DNA from: Psychrobacter raelei
GTDB lineage: Bacteria > Pseudomonadota > Gammaproteobacteria > Pseudomonadales > Moraxellaceae
Direction: 5' to 3'
DNA length: 64,000 nucleotides
NCBI RefSeq assembly: GCF_022631235.3
Contig: NZ_CP093310.2
Location: 1,922,001 to 1,986,000 of the forward strand
Shown: piece after piece, positions 1-9,145 of the stretch
Layout of the letters: the number at the start of each line of letters is the position of its first letter
Numbering within the stretch: the first letter of the stretch is position 1
The notes under the pieces: model-generated
Told to the model about the DNA's origin: nothing
Databases searched by the model: none
The model's input: only the letters and a program-made list of their open reading frames with translations
Position numbers and translations under genes: made by a program

Positions 1-197
1 AATTCGGCTCTTATTTGGCCTCATACAATCTGTCGCCATAGCCAATTATAAGTTATCTATTTTCTATATAAGCCATTGATACATAACCTTTATCTATCAT
101 GGTAATCAAAACCTTTTATTCAGCTTAATTATTTTTTTAACTGTGCTATGGTATAAGGCTTAACTTGTTTAAGACCTCTTTTTAGGATGATATACGT

Positions 198-1610
198 ATG
201 ACTGTCTCTACTCGTCAAGAAAGCGACCTTCTGGGCAATCGTGATATTCCCGCTGATGCTTATTATGGCATTCAAACCCTACGTGCCTTTGAAAACTTCC
301 CCATCAGTGGTGTGCGCTTGCACCAATTTGCCCCATTTATCAGAGCCTTTGCTACCGTAAAAAAAGCGGCAGCCATTACCAACCATAAAGTAGGCGTATT
401 GGATGAGAAAATTAAAGATGCCATCTGCGCCGCTTGTGATGACTTAATTGCAGACAAATACCACGATCAATTTATTATTGATATGTTCCAAGGTGGGGCT
501 GGTACCTCAACCAACATGAACGTTAATGAGGTAATTGCCAACCGTGCGTTAGAGATTATGGGTCACAACAAAGGCGAGTATCAGTATTTACATCCGAATA
601 ACCACGTAAACCTGTCACAATCGACCAACGACTCCTACCCCACCGCCTTAAAGCTGGCACTAGATCACTACTGTGAACGCTTACTTGCTAAGATGGACAT
701 CCTGCTTGAGAGCTTCTTAAATAAAAAGCAAGCCTTAGGCGATCGCTTAAAGATGGGACGCACTCACTTACAAGATGCTGTGCCAATGACAGCGGGACAA
801 GAGTTCAATGCCTTTGCCACCATGATTAAGGCTGAAAAAAAGCGCATTGAGCAAGTGCGGGAGCTGTTGTATGAGATTAACATGGGTGCCACTGCCATCG
901 GTACCGGCATTAATGCGCCATCTAATTATCCTGAAACCTGTGCTGAGGTTCTAAGGCAGCTTACGGGTAAACCCTATTACACCTCAGATGACTTGGTACA
1001 AGCCACCCAAGATACCAGTGTCTATGTCGCACTATCAGGTAACTTGCGCCTACTCGCTACCCGGTTATCAAAGATTGCCAATGACATTCGCTTGCAATCT
1101 TCTGGACCGCGCGCCGGCCTAGGACAATACCGCATTCCGCAAATGCAGCCTGGTAGCTCTATCATGCCTGGTAAGGTTAACCCTGTCATTCCAGAAGTGG
1201 TCAACCAAGCGTGTTTTCATGTGATGGGTATTGACCACACCATTGCTATGGCATCAGAGGCGGGACAATTGCAGTTGAACGTGTTTGAACCTGTGATGGC
1301 GTTCAACTTATTCACCGGCCTATCTATGATGGGTAATATCTGTGAAACCTTTGCGACTCGCTGTATCGATGGTATTGAGATGAATGAAGATTATTGTCGT
1401 CAGCAAGTGCTGAGCAATATTGGTCTGGTCACAGCGCTTAACCCGCATTTGGGCTATGAAGTTTCGACAAGAATTGCCAAAAAGGCGCAAGAAAGTGGCG
1501 GCAGTGTGTACAACATAGTACTAGAAGAAAAACTGTTAGATCAGTCCACACTTGATAAGATTATCTCACCTGAAAACATGGTGTATCCGCTGCTAAAAAA
1601 TAAAGCTTAA
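198..1610 (+). CDS. aspA: Aspartate ammonia-lyase
   Basis: Cytoplasmic enzyme that deaminates L-aspartate reversibly to fumarate and ammonium. The 470-residue product matches the usual length for AspA (about 470-480). The fumarase/aspartase signature GSSIMPGKVNP is at residues 319-329, and the upstream motifs GGAGTSTNMNVNE and LSQSTNDSYPTA of the superfamily are present. These favour aspartase over class II fumarase, although the two families are close. The ATG at 198 follows an AGGA Shine-Dalgarno at about 184. A strong hairpin terminator lies just after the stop, so it appears monocistronic. It supplies or consumes ammonium next to a nitrate assimilation locus, but a functional link is only inferred. 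Confidence 0.95.
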   Translation: MTVSTRQESDLLGNRDIPADAYYGIQTLRAFENFPISGVRLHQFAPFIRAFATVKKAAAITNHKVGVLDEKIKDAICAACDDLIADKYHDQFIIDMFQGGAGTSTNMNVNEVIANRALEIMGHNKGEYQYLHPNNHVNLSQSTNDSYPTALKLALDHYCERLLAKMDILLESFLNKKQALGDRLKMGRTHLQDAVPMTAGQEFNAFATMIKAEKKRIEQVRELLYEINMGATAIGTGINAPSNYPETCAEVLRQLTGKPYYTSDDLVQATQDTSVYVALSGNLRLLATRLSKIANDIRLQSSGPRAGLGQYRIPQMQPGSSIMPGKVNPVIPEVVNQACFHVMGIDHTIAMASEAGQLQLNVFEPVMAFNLFTGLSMMGNICETFATRCIDGIEMNEDYCRQQVLSNIGLVTALNPHLGYEVSTRIAKKAQESGGSVYNIVLEEKLLDQSTLDKIISPENMVYPLLKNKA

Positions 1611-1633
1611 ATCGATTCTGCAACAACAGGCAC

Positions 1634-1670
1634 AAAAAGGCAGATTATCTATTGATAATCTGCCTTTTTT
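1634..1670 (+). terminator. Rho-independent terminator of aspA
   Basis: A 16-bp stem (core GGCAGATTATC with GATAATCTGCC) and a 4-nt loop, with an A-run before and a T-run after, starts 24 nt after the aspA stop. Confidence 0.92.
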
Positions 1671-1713
1671 TAAGTAGCCTATTTTACTTTAATAACCTTC
1701 AAGGACTTGGTCT

Positions 1714-2106
1714 ATGAAAAAGATTCTGGCAGCTTCAGCTATGATGGCAACTTTGGCACTATCAGGCTGCGCTTCAACAGGTACAAGTAGCACAACCAAT
1801 GCAGGCAATGCCGTGGGTACAGCTACTAACGTGGGCATGAATATTTTTAAATCCGCAGTAGATGCTCAGTGCCGTAGCGAGCTTGAAAAACAAAGCGCTT
1901 GGCGCTTGGCCCGTGTGGCAATGACACCTGAGCAAGAACAAGCCGCTGAAACCAAAATCTGTGGCTGCGTCAGTGAGCAAGCCCCGCAGCAAGTGACTGT
2001 GGTTGATATGACCAATGCCGCTTTAGACCCTACCTATCGTGCGCAGTTGGTGACAAAAGTGGTCGCCAAATCCTTACAAACTTGCTATACCAACCTGACT
2101 AAATAA
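1714..2106 (+). CDS. Small lipoprotein, function unknown
   Basis: A 130-residue precursor with a positively charged start (MKK), a hydrophobic stretch and a lipobox LSGC, with the lipidated Cys at residue 19, so an outer- or inner-membrane-anchored lipoprotein is expected. After a Ser/Thr/Gly-rich linker there is a compact domain with four further Cys (in CRSEL, ICGC and QTCY), which could form disulfides in the periplasm. I do not recognise a family. It lies between terminators at 1634 and 2142 and so is probably transcribed alone. Coding use and the clean signal sequence make it a convincing gene. Confidence 0.82.
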   Translation: MKKILAASAMMATLALSGCASTGTSSTTNAGNAVGTATNVGMNIFKSAVDAQCRSELEKQSAWRLARVAMTPEQEQAAETKICGCVSEQAPQQVTVVDMTNAALDPTYRAQLVTKVVAKSLQTCYTNLTK

Positions 2107-2141
2107 GGCGTTATACAGCACTGCTCTTATAGCCGAAATAA

Positions 2142-2172
2142 AAAAGAGAGACGTCAACACGCCTCTCTTTTG
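2142..2172. terminator. Terminator between convergent genes
   Basis: The inverted repeat AAAAGAGAG/CTCTCTTTT with a 12-nt loop and flanking A and T runs works in both directions. It sits between the lipoprotein gene (+) and cobA (-). Confidence 0.75.
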
Positions 2173-2222
2173 TTTTTCTCTGTTTTTTTCTTTAAACGTT
2201 AGTTTTTAATCCCTGTCCTATA

Positions 2223-3164
2223 TTAAACCACCAAGTCGCCTTCAATCACAGTCTCATCACTGCCCGTTTCCAAGCCTTTACGACCGTGCCCCTTATATTG
2301 CTCAGTGATAAATCTGCTTTGAGCTCGTTGATCTGCCAAATTAAAGTGGCTTAACTGTTGATATAAATTTACCACATCACCCATAATCAGTAAGGCCGGC
2401 GTCGGTAGCTTGGCCATGGCTTGCTTTGAAGCGATATCTTGTAAGGTGCCAATTAACACTTGCTGCGTCGGTAAGCTTGCGTGACTGACTACAGCAAACG
2501 GTGTCAGTTGGTCTCGCCCTGCTTGCATCAAGCCCTCCGTAAGTCCGGCCAGACGATTCAACCCCATATACAGCACGACTGTTTGAGAAGGTTCTAGCAT
2601 CTCACTATAGTCTTGATTTGGACAATTGGTTTTTTTAAAAGCCGTCACAAATTTGACGGACTGCGCACATTGTCTGTGAGTTAAGGGAATACCCGTACTA
2701 CTCGCAGCAGCACTAGCAGCGGTAACCCCAGGTATCGACTCAAAATACACCCCATTATCAACCACAGCCTGCAACTCTTCACCGCCTCGGCCAAAGATAA
2801 AAGGATCGCCGCCTTTTAAACGAACCACGCAATTACCAGCTTGAGCATAACGCACTAACAGCTGATTAATATCCGCTTGTGGCATCGCATGATTATTACA
2901 GCGTTTACCAACAAAAACCTTAGTTGCGCTAGGATGACACAAGTCTAAAACGTCCTGTGATACCAAGCTATCATAAAGAACGACATCCGCTTGCTGCATG
3001 ACACGATAAGCTTTTAGAGTGAGTAATTCAGGATCACCAGACCCTGCCCCTACCAAATATACGGCACCTTTTGTTGCGGGATTTGAGACATCGTCAGGTC
3101 TTGTTAACTTATTTTTTAAAGCAGATTGTGACAGGGTAGGATCTAGCTGTATCGCCTTGGTCAT
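2223..3164 (-). CDS. cobA: Uroporphyrinogen-III C-methyltransferase (SUMT)
   Basis: Transfers two methyl groups from SAM to uroporphyrinogen III, giving precorrin-2, the first committed step to siroheme. The SAM-dependent tetrapyrrole methylase motifs are clear: VGAGSGDPELLT at residues 38-49, RLKGGDPFIFGRGGEE at 115-130, and PGVTAASAAASSTGIPLTHR near 145. At 313 residues it is a stand-alone SUMT with a roughly 30-residue N-terminal extension, not the CysG fusion. It is the last gene of the minus-strand nitrate assimilation cluster, 127 bp after nasA, and would provide siroheme for NirB. P. aeruginosa also keeps a cobA copy at its nitrate assimilation locus, which supports the role. Confidence 0.93.
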   Translation of the reverse strand: MTKAIQLDPTLSQSALKNKLTRPDDVSNPATKGAVYLVGAGSGDPELLTLKAYRVMQQADVVLYDSLVSQDVLDLCHPSATKVFVGKRCNNHAMPQADINQLLVRYAQAGNCVVRLKGGDPFIFGRGGEELQAVVDNGVYFESIPGVTAASAAASSTGIPLTHRQCAQSVKFVTAFKKTNCPNQDYSEMLEPSQTVVLYMGLNRLAGLTEGLMQAGRDQLTPFAVVSHASLPTQQVLIGTLQDIASKQAMAKLPTPALLIMGDVVNLYQQLSHFNLADQRAQSRFITEQYKGHGRKGLETGSDETVIEGDLVV

Positions 3165-3291
3165 GCTGGGTATGCTCCTGGCATCTTAAAATGTAGTGTG
3201 ACTCATACTAAGTATGCTGCAACTAACATGCCAGGTTCATTGATATACGCTCGCTAAGCTAAGAGCGCTTATAATCCCCTTAAGCAAAACC

Positions 3292-6200
3292 TTAAGCCAA
3301 AGCCGCTTCTTTAATGGGGCTGTGCGCTTTAATCAACTCGTTGATCTGGCCCACACATGAGCCACAGTTGGTTCCCGCTTGACATAATTTGCCAACGTCA
3401 CTGGCATCGTTACACCCATGAGAGGTAATGGCATCAATGATGGTATTTTCGCCCACCCCCATACACGCACAGACTAAACGGCCTGGATCCACATAGCCGC
3501 TTGCCGGCCTTCCTGCTAGCAACCATTTAACCGAAGGCACTTTGCTCATATCTGCAAAACAGCTGTTTAACCAATGAATACTGGGCAGTTGCTCTCGCTT
3601 AGGAGCGATATAAATCGTCATGATTAAATGCTGTTTAGCAGTGTCAACAGTAGGATTTTTTGTATCTGCATTTTGACGAACCACAAAGCGTAACTGTTTA
3701 TCAGACTCACTCATCATCATACTGCTGTTTAGTGAGTTTGTAGCTGCCATAGGCTTATGTTTGGTACTTTTAGCAATCCGTGCTACAAAATCTTGCCAAT
3801 ATGCTAAGGTTAACCACTCACTGCCGACAGACTCACTACCTGTCGCTAAATGAATTAACACGCTGTCTTGTTGACGACTGATACTCCAAATGAGTTTTGG
3901 CACCCCTGCTTTATCTTGTTGCGATGACAGTTGACGTAATTGCACCAATACAGCCTCTAGCCAATCTAAATGCACTAAAATACGGCCAAAAGTAGTTATG
4001 TTGACGGGTGTGACCATTATTGCTGAGTTTTTCAGCTCAGGCTGTGACGATATTGGATCAACTTTCGTGGGTATTACCGTCCCTACTCTGGCCAAGTTTG
4101 CAAAAGCATCACTCCAGTGCATGGGCATAAAGGCATCCCCCATACGCACCTCATCACTGACTGCAACTTGTGCCATTACTTTTGAAGCTTGGGTCTTAAA
4201 GTCTGTCTGTGCACCAATACAGACAAAGTCATTATCAAGGACGCCTAGATTTTTAGCGGCCTTAGGATGGAGCGTTAACGTAGGTACAGATTGCTGCTGG
4301 TTCAACTTAGGCGCTAAAGCTGTTCGCGTCATGGTGTGCCATTGATCACGCAGTCTGCCTGTAATTAATCGCAAAGGAAGGCTGGTATTATCACTGGGCA
4401 CTATATGTACACCATCTGCGGACAGAAACTTATTAACAGCACCGGCTTGTTTGGGCGGTGTAATGGCGATAAGACTCGGTGCTTTATGCTTAAAATTAGC
4501 ATGGACAACATCAATATGTTTTCCCCCCCATTGTAGCGGCTGCATAGATTCATAAGGCTGGCCATGAGCGGCTATCTCGGCCAATAAATCCAGCTGGCGA
4601 GGATAGTTATGCTGTTGATAGCTGGTTAAGGCGGCATGCTCCAAAAAAATTTCACTAGGATCATTGTATTCAAACCCTTTAAATCCCATGCGTTTTGCCA
4701 CTTGAGCAAAAATCCACCAGTCCGGTTTTGACTCACCCACAGCTGGCATAAGGCTGCGTTGACGAGAGATTCGGCGTTCAGAATTGGTCACACTCCCAGA
4801 TTTTTCACTCCATCCTTGCGCGGGCAAAACTATATCTGCGCAGCGTATGGTATCACTGTCTTTTGAACACTCTGAGACGATAACTAGGTCGCACTCGGCC
4901 AAAGCCTTTTTAAATTTATCTGCTTCTGGCAAGCTTACCACTGGGTTGGTGGCCACAATCCAAATGGCTTTTATGTTACCTGATAATATGGCATCGGCAG
5001 CATCACAGGCTTTGATACCGGTATTGGCTCTAATCGACTCAGGCGACTGCCAAAACTCAGCAACCGCTTGGCGATGCTCAGCATTGTCCAGCTCTAAATG
5101 CCCCGCCAATAGATTAGCTAAGGCGCCTACTTCACGCCCGCCCATGGCATTGGGCTGACCAGTTAATGAAAAAGGACCGGCACCAGGCTTGCCAACACGT
5201 CCCGTTAATAAATGGCTATTGATTATGGCATTCACCTTATCCGTCCCACTACTGGACTGGTTCACCCCCATACTAAATGCAGAGACGGTCTTGCTGTTGG
5301 CGGCAACCAGCTGATAAAACTGTTCAACTTGCTCGACCGTCAGCTTGGTAGCACTGGCCACGGCTTGCAGTGTCCAAGCTTCAGCAGCAGCCAATGCTGC
5401 CTCTAAGCCTTCGCACTTTGCGGCGTAACTGGCATCTTTATGGCCATTGTCTGTTAAGTATTTAAGCAAACCGTTATATAAATGGGTATCAGTCCCCGGT
5501 GCTAAAGGCAGGTGTAAATCTGCAAACTCACATGAGTCTGTGCGCCTAGGGTCTATCACCACCAGCTTTTTATTAGGATTTTCTTGTTTGGCTTTTAAAA
5601 ATCGGCCAAATAATATGGGGTGACACCAAGCCATATTAGAGCCTACCAATACCAACAAATCACAATCTTCAAAGTCGGTATAACTGCCCGGAACCAAATC
5701 TGCTCCGAACGCTCTTTTATGCCCGGCCACCGCCGATGACATACACAATCTAGAATTTGAGTCGATATTATTGCTCCCAATAAAGCCTTTCATTAGCTTA
5801 TTGGCGACATAATAATCCTCAGTTAGTAGTTGCCCCGACACATAAAACATTACGCTTTGGGGGCCATGTTCTGTGATGGTACGGCTTAAACGATGGGCCA
5901 CATCATCAAGCACCGTCTCCCAATCTACGGCTTTTATTACCGTATCGTTATCTACTAATGTCGATAAGGTTGTTAGGGATGGGCTAGGAGATAGGCCATT
6001 CATAGCCGCCAGTTTGTCTTGATAATAAGGATGGGTCAAGCGACGTTCTACGCCCAAGGTTTCAGCCAGATTGCTGCCCTTAGAGCACAGTTTACCGAAA
6101 TTGGCCGGATGCTGTGGATCACCTTTAACCGTGACTTTAGCTGTTGAGTTATCTACGCTGGCCAATACCCCACAGCCTACGCCGCAGTAAGGACAAGTCG

Positions 6201-6399
6201 TGCGAACCGTACGTATAGAATCATGACTGGCGGGTGCAACATGGGCGTCATTGTCGAGAAATAAGGTCTTAATCTTATTCACACTGGGGGTCACTTCAAC
6301 GAAATTGGTTTGACTGTTTTTGATAATATTCTCACTATTTTGCTTTGATATCTTTTGTATAAAACGTCTCTCTGCACACGACAAAAAAATTATCCCCAC
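3292..6399 (-). CDS. nasA: Assimilatory nitrate reductase catalytic subunit; start altered by IS insertion
   Basis: Reduces nitrate to nitrite in the cytoplasm with a bis-MGD molybdenum cofactor. [4Fe-4S] ligands are seen as CPYCGVGC (C69, C72, C76) plus C105. The molybdopterin oxidoreductase and dinucleotide-binding domains follow. The last 60 residues form a BFD-like [2Fe-2S] domain (C977, C979, C1012, C1015), as in Klebsiella-type NasA. The longest frame starts at a GTG (6399) inside the IS element, overlapping the transposase stop. The residues before the junction are IS-encoded, so the N-terminus is not native. The restored ancestral sequence has no in-frame ATG close by; in-frame GTGs at 6294 and 6282 are alternatives that still precede the FeS motif. 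Function may survive, but operon transcription must cross the IS. Confidence 0.93.
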   Translation of the reverse strand: MGIIFLSCAERRFIQKISKQNSENIIKNSQTNFVEVTPSVNKIKTLFLDNDAHVAPASHDSIRTVRTTCPYCGVGCGVLASVDNSTAKVTVKGDPQHPANFGKLCSKGSNLAETLGVERRLTHPYYQDKLAAMNGLSPSPSLTTLSTLVDNDTVIKAVDWETVLDDVAHRLSRTITEHGPQSVMFYVSGQLLTEDYYVANKLMKGFIGSNNIDSNSRLCMSSAVAGHKRAFGADLVPGSYTDFEDCDLLVLVGSNMAWCHPILFGRFLKAKQENPNKKLVVIDPRRTDSCEFADLHLPLAPGTDTHLYNGLLKYLTDNGHKDASYAAKCEGLEAALAAAEAWTLQAVASATKLTVEQVEQFYQLVAANSKTVSAFSMGVNQSSSGTDKVNAIINSHLLTGRVGKPGAGPFSLTGQPNAMGGREVGALANLLAGHLELDNAEHRQAVAEFWQSPESIRANTGIKACDAADAILSGNIKAIWIVATNPVVSLPEADKFKKALAECDLVIVSECSKDSDTIRCADIVLPAQGWSEKSGSVTNSERRISRQRSLMPAVGESKPDWWIFAQVAKRMGFKGFEYNDPSEIFLEHAALTSYQQHNYPRQLDLLAEIAAHGQPYESMQPLQWGGKHIDVVHANFKHKAPSLIAITPPKQAGAVNKFLSADGVHIVPSDNTSLPLRLITGRLRDQWHTMTRTALAPKLNQQQSVPTLTLHPKAAKNLGVLDNDFVCIGAQTDFKTQASKVMAQVAVSDEVRMGDAFMPMHWSDAFANLARVGTVIPTKVDPISSQPELKNSAIMVTPVNITTFGRILVHLDWLEAVLVQLRQLSSQQDKAGVPKLIWSISRQQDSVLIHLATGSESVGSEWLTLAYWQDFVARIAKSTKHKPMAATNSLNSSMMMSESDKQLRFVVRQNADTKNPTVDTAKQHLIMTIYIAPKREQLPSIHWLNSCFADMSKVPSVKWLLAGRPASGYVDPGRLVCACMGVGENTIIDAITSHGCNDASDVGKLCQAGTNCGSCVGQINELIKAHSPIKEAALA
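6361..6369. repeat. Target-site duplication, left copy
   Basis: The 9-bp sequence AAAACGTCT directly abuts the left IS end and is repeated exactly at 7562-7570. Confidence 0.92.
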
Positions 6400-7256
6400 C
6401 CAATTTTCATAGGTTTAGGGGTTAAAAAGCTAACTAACTGTCGAAGTACAGTCTTATCATTGTTAAAAAACACCAAGCGCAGGCCCTCAATCAACACATC
6501 CAGGCCAAGCACAAACAAACTGGCTTGAGGTCGAGCGTTTGACTTCAACTTGCGTTTTAACGGCTTATCTTTGTCTTTATAAATACCGACATGATAAGCC
6601 CAACAAAATGCTAAGGCGTTCACTGCGACTAATTTACTGACCCGATCAAGATGGGTTAAGTGGGTATCTTCAAGATTAAAGCCACGCCCCTTTAAACAAG
6701 CAAATAAAGTCTCAATCTCCCAACGCTTAGCATAGCTTGTCATCGCATCCACTGTTTCTAGTTGATTGGTTGCGACAATCACTAAACCATAGTCTTTATC
6801 ACGCTTGGCAAATACTCGAACCAAACAACCATCGACAGTCAGTATTCGCCCATGTCGATATGTTTCTTGATGGCTAACATGGCGCAATAACTCTTTAATC
6901 TGTACCAACTTGCCATGATGATTCTTAACTTTACTGTTCTTCTTAATCCGTATGGCAAAGGGTATGTGATTATTGGTGAGCCAGTTAAACCATTTTTCGC
7001 CAACAAACTCTCTGTCCGCTACTATCATCTCAAGGTTATCTTTGCCAAATTGTTTGATAAACCGCTCAATAAGTTCACAGCGTTCAAGATGGTTTGTATT
7101 ACCTCGCTTATCTAGCATTTGCCAGTATAAGGGGATGGCTATCCCTTTATATACCACCCCTAGCATAAAGATGTTGAGGTTACTTTTACCCCATTTCCAG
7201 TTGGTGCGGTCAATGGTTAAGGTGACTTTGCCTAGCCCAAATAGTCGATATATCAT
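6390..7256 (-). CDS. IS4-family transposase, main reading frame
   Basis: Encodes 288 residues from the ATG at 7256; the frame is open further up, to about 7358. DDE residues are visible in TIDRTNW (first D), VADREF (second D) and YAKRWEIETLFACLK, which fits the Y-(2)-R-(3)-E-(6)-K signature of IS4 transposases. The N-terminal part (MPNFNRLSETL...) is in another frame, 7339-7485, joined across a run of eight A. A full enzyme of about 364 residues needs a +1 shift or loss of one A. It is therefore either frameshifted and inactive, or made by transcriptional slippage. Its stop (TAA at 6392-6390) overlaps the GTG from which nasA is open. Confidence 0.9.
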   Translation of the reverse strand: MIYRLFGLGKVTLTIDRTNWKWGKSNLNIFMLGVVYKGIAIPLYWQMLDKRGNTNHLERCELIERFIKQFGKDNLEMIVADREFVGEKWFNWLTNNHIPFAIRIKKNSKVKNHHGKLVQIKELLRHVSHQETYRHGRILTVDGCLVRVFAKRDKDYGLVIVATNQLETVDAMTSYAKRWEIETLFACLKGRGFNLEDTHLTHLDRVSKLVAVNALAFCWAYHVGIYKDKDKPLKRKLKSNARPQASLFVLGLDVLIEGLRLVFFNNDKTVLRQLVSFLTPKPMKIGWG

Positions 7257-7338
7257 TAAAGCTAATTGATCGTAGTCTATCCTCGCTTCGGCAAAAAATC
7301 GCTGTAGTCTGCGATAGTGGCTGTCGGTCTTGCCACCC

Positions 7339-7485
7339 TTAGGGAGGTGTCTTGCTATTTTTTTTAAGATTACTGCTTTGAGCAGTAATCAGGGCTATTA
7401 TCATTAGGCTCAAACATGTGATTCTTGCCTTGTTCATACTCAGGTTTTGGGTTAAAGTTTCACTAAGTCTGTTAAAGTTTGGCAT
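7339..7485 (-). pseudogene. N-terminal fragment of the IS4 transposase
   Basis: Starts at the ATG at 7485 and encodes 48 residues (MPNFNRLSETLTQN...) ending at TAA 7341-7339. The reading passes an A8 run (7358-7365). Beyond the run, the frame that continues the protein (ARHLPKGGKTDSHYRRLQRFF) is offset by +1 and joins the main transposase frame. It may be a frameshifted remnant or the first half of a slippage-dependent gene. Confidence 0.75.
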
Positions 7486-7561
7486 GGTCTGATTCGTCTT
7501 AAAAATCACTATTATGCCTTTGCTTTAACAGACTTTTTTGTTTTTTTTGTCGTGTGCAGAG

Positions 7562-7570
7562 AAAACGTCT
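7562..7570. repeat. Target-site duplication, right copy
   Basis: Second exact copy of AAAACGTCT, directly after the right terminal inverted repeat. Confidence 0.92.
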
Positions 7571-7575
7571 ACTCT

Positions 7576-9051
7576 TTAGGCACAGGCGATTGTCTGTAAT
7601 GCGGCAGTCTCTTGCTGTGTGACAGCTGTCTGTTCACCTGTGCTCACTGGGCTGATGGCAGCATTATCACTGTCTTGATTTTCAAGCTTTGATTGACAAT
7701 AAGCTGCCCCAAATATCAAATCTTGTTTAACGCTTGAAATATCAATTTGCTCATTAATCAGCTTACTATAAAAAGTGCCATCGCCAGTTTCTCCATACAA
7801 CACAGCCCCAATTAAATGGTCCGCCTTCACAAATAGGCAGTGGTACTGATTATCCTCAATGTGTCTATAAACAATCTGCTCTACGACAGCCAGCTCTTCG
7901 TCATCAAATTCAATTTGACCTGATGAGAATACAGCAATGCCTGAGACCTTAAGTTTTAATGCCAATGGTACGCTGACAAAAGGAGACCAATTTGATTCTA
8001 TCGCAGGGTGCGTTAGTACTTGAATTAGGCTATCTACGTGTTGATTGACAGACGATACCATGCCAAAAAGCTCGTCATTAATTTCGACACATTCGCCAAT
8101 GGCATAGATGTTCGGACAACAGGTGTGCATGTTCTCATCTACCACTATGGCTCGATTCACCTCAATACCACTATCAGCTGCCAACTGAGTATTCGGAATA
8201 ATACCGACGGCCATGACTATAAAATCAGCGGCCAAAGTACGGCCATCTTTTAGACTTAGACCCACGACTTCATCAGCGTCGTTTACCTCAATGGTGGTCG
8301 ATGCAGCAGACACCTCAAGCCCAACACCACGTCTGACCAGCTCTTCTTGCAGCATCAGTGCAGCCGGCAAGTCTAACTGACGGTTTAGTACATAATCATC
8401 GACATGGATCACCGTCATAGCAGCCCCCTGCGAAGATAAGGCACAAGCTGCCTCTAGGCCCAGCACGCCGCCGCCAATCACTAAGCCTGTCTTACCTTGT
8501 TTGGCATACTCACTTAGCAAATCAACATCTGCCACGTCCCGAAATACGTGAACGCCTTTGGCTTGGTGATTTGGAAAAGGGATAACCCGAGCAGTTGAGC
8601 CCGTTGCAATGACCAGCTTGCCATAACTGAAGCAGTCACCATTGTCTAAGGACAACTGTTGATTGTTGGTATCAATTTTATCGACACCCACTGCCGCTAG
8701 AACATGAATACCTAGTCTTTCATAGTCCCCTTTATCATACAAATAGGTGTCTTCAAATGAGGTCTCGCCTGCCAAGACTGGAGATAGCATGATACGGTTA
8801 TAACCCACCTCAGACTCTTTACTAATTAAAGTGATTTTAGGCGCTTTATTTTCCTGAGTGTTGTTGCTGTGATGGCCATTGCTGTGCGTGTTACTGTCAT
8901 TTTGCTGCCAAACAGTGGCTAATTTAATGGCTAAGCGACTGCCTGCCATACCGGCCCCGATAATAACCACACCATTAGCTGAGTCGTTATGCTCCTGAGC
9001 ATTTATGGCTGATGAGCGTATCGTGGGGCTGGCAGTTTCGGGAGCTGGCAT
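7576..9051 (-). CDS. FAD-dependent oxidoreductase, nitrate reductase electron-transfer subunit (NasB/NasC-like)
   Basis: A 491-residue flavoprotein of the pyridine nucleotide-disulfide oxidoreductase class. The FAD Rossmann motif GAGMAG is at residues 32-37, the NAD(P)H motif GGGVLG at 193-198, and a typical second FAD motif (YAIGECVE) lies near 318. It resembles the N-terminal half of NirB. Its position between the kinase gene and nasA makes it the likely NAD(P)H donor to the [2Fe-2S] tail of nitrate reductase. This role is inferred, as the family also includes rubredoxin reductases. The C-terminal 40 residues look low-complexity. Start ATG at 9051 has an AAGG at suitable distance. The IS lies just beyond its stop and separates it from nasA. 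Confidence 0.85.
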   Translation of the reverse strand: MPAPETASPTIRSSAINAQEHNDSANGVVIIGAGMAGSRLAIKLATVWQQNDSNTHSNGHHSNNTQENKAPKITLISKESEVGYNRIMLSPVLAGETSFEDTYLYDKGDYERLGIHVLAAVGVDKIDTNNQQLSLDNGDCFSYGKLVIATGSTARVIPFPNHQAKGVHVFRDVADVDLLSEYAKQGKTGLVIGGGVLGLEAACALSSQGAAMTVIHVDDYVLNRQLDLPAALMLQEELVRRGVGLEVSAASTTIEVNDADEVVGLSLKDGRTLAADFIVMAVGIIPNTQLAADSGIEVNRAIVVDENMHTCCPNIYAIGECVEINDELFGMVSSVNQHVDSLIQVLTHPAIESNWSPFVSVPLALKLKVSGIAVFSSGQIEFDDEELAVVEQIVYRHIEDNQYHCLFVKADHLIGAVLYGETGDGTFYSKLINEQIDISSVKQDLIFGAAYCQSKLENQDSDNAAISPVSTGEQTAVTQQETAALQTIACA

Positions 9052-9145
9052 GAGAGACCTTAGCCACTTAAGCGGCAGTTGAGATAATTATTACCCATTA
9101 TGTTCTCAACCTAAGTGCTTAGATGGCTCATGTAGACGCATCGAA

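Larger units (their letters stand above)
6370..7561 (-). mobile_element. IS4-family insertion sequence, 1192 bp
   Basis: The element is bounded by perfect 20-bp terminal inverted repeats (CTCTGCACACGAC plus seven A) at 6370-6389 and 7542-7561, and by a 9-bp target duplication. It encodes one DDE transposase on the minus strand, the same orientation as the nitrate operon. The intact ends and exact duplication suggest a recent insertion. It lies 5 bp beyond the stop of the FAD oxidoreductase gene (counting to the outer target copy) and replaces the sequence just upstream of nasA. I assign it to IS4 from the transposase Y-R-E-K signature; the subgroup was not determined. Confidence 0.93.

Noticed and set aside
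4784..5158. 124-residue plus-strand reading frame inside nasA
   Set aside because: Shadow of the nasA coding strand; low-complexity Ser/Ala composition typical of antisense frames.
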